A stretch of 6,440 bases of DNA from assembly GCA_021775515.1 (NCBI GenBank), contig JAJFHR010000206.1, positions 1 to 6,440 of the forward strand, written 5' to 3'. Below are positions 4,400 to 6,440 of this stretch, piece after piece. The position numbers were made by a program, and so were the translations under genes. This stretch comes from Hyphomicrobiales bacterium (GTDB lineage Bacteria; Pseudomonadota; Alphaproteobacteria; Rhizobiales; JAJFHR01). The notes beneath the pieces were generated by a model that made no database searches, was not told where the DNA came from, and saw only the letters and a list, made by a program, of their open reading frames with translations. Each line of letters begins with the position of its first letter. Position 1 is the first letter of the stretch.

Positions 4400-6440
4400 C
4401 AGCCGCAGCCTTTTCTACAGTAACAACGGTATCCATCCAGCGTAATTGCCCGGAGATGGGATCGGCTCTGTTGCCGACGATCCAGTTGGGGTGGGTGCCG
4501 TTGGATGTCCACCAGATGCGGTTGCTGTCGGCTTCATCTCTTCCGTTTGGAGCTTTTTTGCCCGATGCGTAACGACCATATTCCCAGTGGCCACAGTGAT
4601 GAGAGATCGCCACGGCACCAGGAACAATAGCCGGTGTTACCCGGGCAGTAATGTCAATTTCACCAAACGCCGACTTGACCTTGATGGTATCACCCTCTGC
4701 GATGTCTCTCGCTGCTGCGGTAACCGGGTTGATCCATGCCGGATTGTCATGCGAAATCTCGGTCAGGTATTTGCAATTGGCCGAGCGTGAATGGATTTGA
4801 GAGGGAAGCTTGAATGTAGTCAAGATAAGATCATCATCCTTCATCGCATCAAGTTCTGGAGCTTGCGTCCACGATGGCATTGCCGGAAGGTCCTTTTCGG
4901 CGACGATCTCTGAATAGATTTCGAGATATCCCGATTTATTCACCTTGTCTGGCTTGAAGCCCGCATACACGACACCATCAATCTCCTGGCCGACGTAGGC
5001 CTTGTAGGATTTTTTGGTCTTGGTATATCCTTTTGCCAGGGCTTCTTCCTCGCTTGCCACTTTTGCCTTCTTCCAGTTCCAATAAACACCGGTTTGCGGA
5101 TCCATGACGACACCGTCCTTTTGGTAGGCTTCCGGTTTGAGAACCTTCATATAGGAGTAAAAGCGTGGTTTTGCTTCAGGGTCATGGTAGACGCCGTTGG
5201 CTTTCATGTAGTCAAAACCACCGGCCTTTTTAACTGTAGACGTCATCTCACAGGACTGTTTGACAAAAGCTTCATGGCTTTCGACCCCCAGCGGGAACCC
5301 CATGCGGTCTGCTAGTTCGATGCAGACATCAGCAAAATCCCGGCATTCGCCAAGCGGTTTTACCGCCGGTTGACGGATGTAGTATTCGGGAATCTGGGCC
5401 GGTGATGCCATGTCTTCCCACCCCCAACGTTCAGTATAAGGTGTGTCGGGCAGGAGGATGTCGGCGAGTGCGGCTGATTCATCATAGAACGGGTTTGAAC
5501 AGACGCTGAACGGAACCAACTTCTCATCTTTGAGAATTTCAATGTTCTCATCAACTTCGCCATTGGCATAGACCGGTGTATAACAATACCACATATAGAT
5601 GTCGGGCCGTCCAGCACTGCCGTCCTTGATCATCTTCAGCACTTGATGGCTGACACTGTGGGTTGGCAGTTTTGCCGCGCCGGGCAAGCCGTTAGTGATT
5701 TTAAGTTTGCGGGACTTTGGCTTTTTCTTCGGTCCCTTCGGATATTTCCACTTGGCACCAACCGCCTTGCAGCGGCCACCTGGATTGTCAATGTTGCCGG
5801 TAATCGAAGCCAGTAACATTACGGCACGTTCGGTATCGGCACCATGATAATGGGCAACTGCGCCCCGGTAGCTGATTATACAGGCCGGTTTTATCGTCGC
5901 CACATCGCGAGCAATTGTGCGAATTTTATCGGCGGATACACCGCTGACTTTCTCCGCCCATTCCGGTGTATAATCGGCAAGATGCGTCTTTAGTGCCGCC
6001 ACCTTGTCGTCAATGCTGGCGTTGCGGTCAGCAGAGACCTTGACAAATTTCAAGAACTCCTCGCCCTCACCTTTATAAAGGCCTTCATTCATCACCACAT
6101 TACACATAGCAAGAACGACCGCGCGGTCAGTTCCCGGTTTGACAGGCACCCATTCGGTTGACTTGGCCGCAGTATTAGACAGCCGGATATCGAAGGTCAC
6201 CATTTCGATGTTTTTTTCAGCCAGCCGGGCAATCAGCCGGTGTGCAGTTGGGATATGGTTAGTGTGGGCCTCCAACACGTTGGAACCGAAGTTCAGCACA
6301 TAGTTGGTATTATCGAAATCCCAATTGTCGTAGTGACTTCCCCAGGTCAGTTCCTGGCCGGTCCATTTGGCGGCCTCGCAGATCGATGTGTGGTTACCGA
6401 TCGTGACGGTGACGTAGATGGCGAGGAACAGGCTCTTGAT
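4392..6440 (-). CDS. Molybdopterin oxidoreductase catalytic subunit, DMSO-reductase superfamily (5' end outside the window)
   Basis: The frame is open from the right edge to TAA at 4394-4392, giving 682 residues. A GTG at 6299 could be taken as the start, but 47 further codons upstream encode clear family sequence (GNHTSIC, then YVLNFGSNVLEAH), so the gene begins outside the window. Missing are the N-terminus, any Tat signal and the [4Fe-4S] cysteines. Fragment residue Cys21 sits where Psr/Phs-type enzymes carry the molybdenum-binding Cys. Next come PGTDRA (102-107), TGNIDNPGGRC (215-224), a very basic loop (about 233-247), ADILLPDTPYTERWGWED (326-343), and the C-terminal molydopterin-dinucleotide-binding domain from about 537, with ISHHCGHWEYGRY and DPISGQLRW near the end. 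These features suggest the polysulfide/thiosulfate/tetrathionate/arsenate reductase or PadB-like branch. It would transfer electrons between a substrate and the quinone pool or a cytochrome, normally with an FeS subunit and a membrane anchor. The substrate cannot be decided here. The TorD chaperone gene overlaps its 3' end. Confidence 0.93.
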   Translation of the reverse strand: MKSLFLAIYVTVTIGNHTSICEAAKWTGQELTWGSHYDNWDFDNTNYVLNFGSNVLEAHTNHIPTAHRLIARLAEKNIEMVTFDIRLSNTAAKSTEWVPVKPGTDRAVVLAMCNVVMNEGLYKGEGEEFLKFVKVSADRNASIDDKVAALKTHLADYTPEWAEKVSGVSADKIRTIARDVATIKPACIISYRGAVAHYHGADTERAVMLLASITGNIDNPGGRCKAVGAKWKYPKGPKKKPKSRKLKITNGLPGAAKLPTHSVSHQVLKMIKDGSAGRPDIYMWYCYTPVYANGEVDENIEILKDEKLVPFSVCSNPFYDESAALADILLPDTPYTERWGWEDMASPAQIPEYYIRQPAVKPLGECRDFADVCIELADRMGFPLGVESHEAFVKQSCEMTSTVKKAGGFDYMKANGVYHDPEAKPRFYSYMKVLKPEAYQKDGVVMDPQTGVYWNWKKAKVASEEEALAKGYTKTKKSYKAYVGQEIDGVVYAGFKPDKVNKSGYLEIYSEIVAEKDLPAMPSWTQAPELDAMKDDDLILTTFKLPSQIHSRSANCKYLTEISHDNPAWINPVTAAARDIAEGDTIKVKSAFGEIDITARVTPAIVPGAVAISHHCGHWEYGRYASGKKAPNGRDEADSNRIWWTSNGTHPNWIVGNRADPISGQLRWMDTVVTVEKAAAGV

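Noticed and set aside
6297..6299. GTG as the start codon of the molybdoenzyme gene
   Set aside because: The 47 codons upstream to the window edge are open and encode conserved family sequence, including the likely molybdenum-ligand Cys, so this GTG is an internal Val.
1..6440. CRISPR array, tRNA, rRNA, insertion sequence or attachment site
   Set aside because: No regularly spaced repeats, RNA-gene-like folds, transposase motifs or terminal inverted repeats were seen on either strand.

Overview
The window is ordinary bacterial coding sequence with every supported gene on the minus strand, so transcription runs from the right edge (6440) to the left edge (1). Moderate base composition, Shine-Dalgarno sites (AGGAGA, AAGGA), a GTG start with a short gene overlap and a molybdoenzyme with its own TorD chaperone suggest a Gram-negative, probably proteobacterial, respiratory organism. 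I cannot name a genus or species from the sequence.

Right part (6440-3231). The C-terminal ~680 residues of a large molybdopterin oxidoreductase of the DMSO-reductase superfamily, apparently in the polysulfide/thiosulfate/tetrathionate/arsenate reductase-like branch, are followed with an 8-base overlap by its TorD-type assembly chaperone. After a 128-base gap comes a small carboxymuconolactone-decarboxylase (CMD)-fold protein that lacks the CxxC cysteines of AhpD-type members. A rho-independent terminator at 3140-3095 closes this unit. The likely logic is a catalytic subunit plus the chaperone that holds it for cofactor insertion. The CMD protein is a co-transcribed accessory of unknown role. 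The iron-sulfur and membrane-anchor subunits expected of such an enzyme are not in the window.

Middle (3230-2758). This is a 473-base spacer holding the terminator, a second weaker inverted repeat, a 15-codon frame with a haem-binding-like CxxCH that may be a relic or chance, and the ribosome binding site of the next gene.

Left part (2757-1). A long mosaic gene encodes a LamG-like jellyroll domain, a beta-rich linker, about six Kelch repeats and a trypsin-like serine protease domain. An in-frame TAA at 120-118 lies between the catalytic His and the catalytic Asp. The same frame stays open for 39 more codons to the window edge and continues to encode convincing protease sequence. The gene therefore looks like a single-substitution pseudogene, a sequence error or, less likely, a readthrough gene. 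This is the most notable observation in the window.
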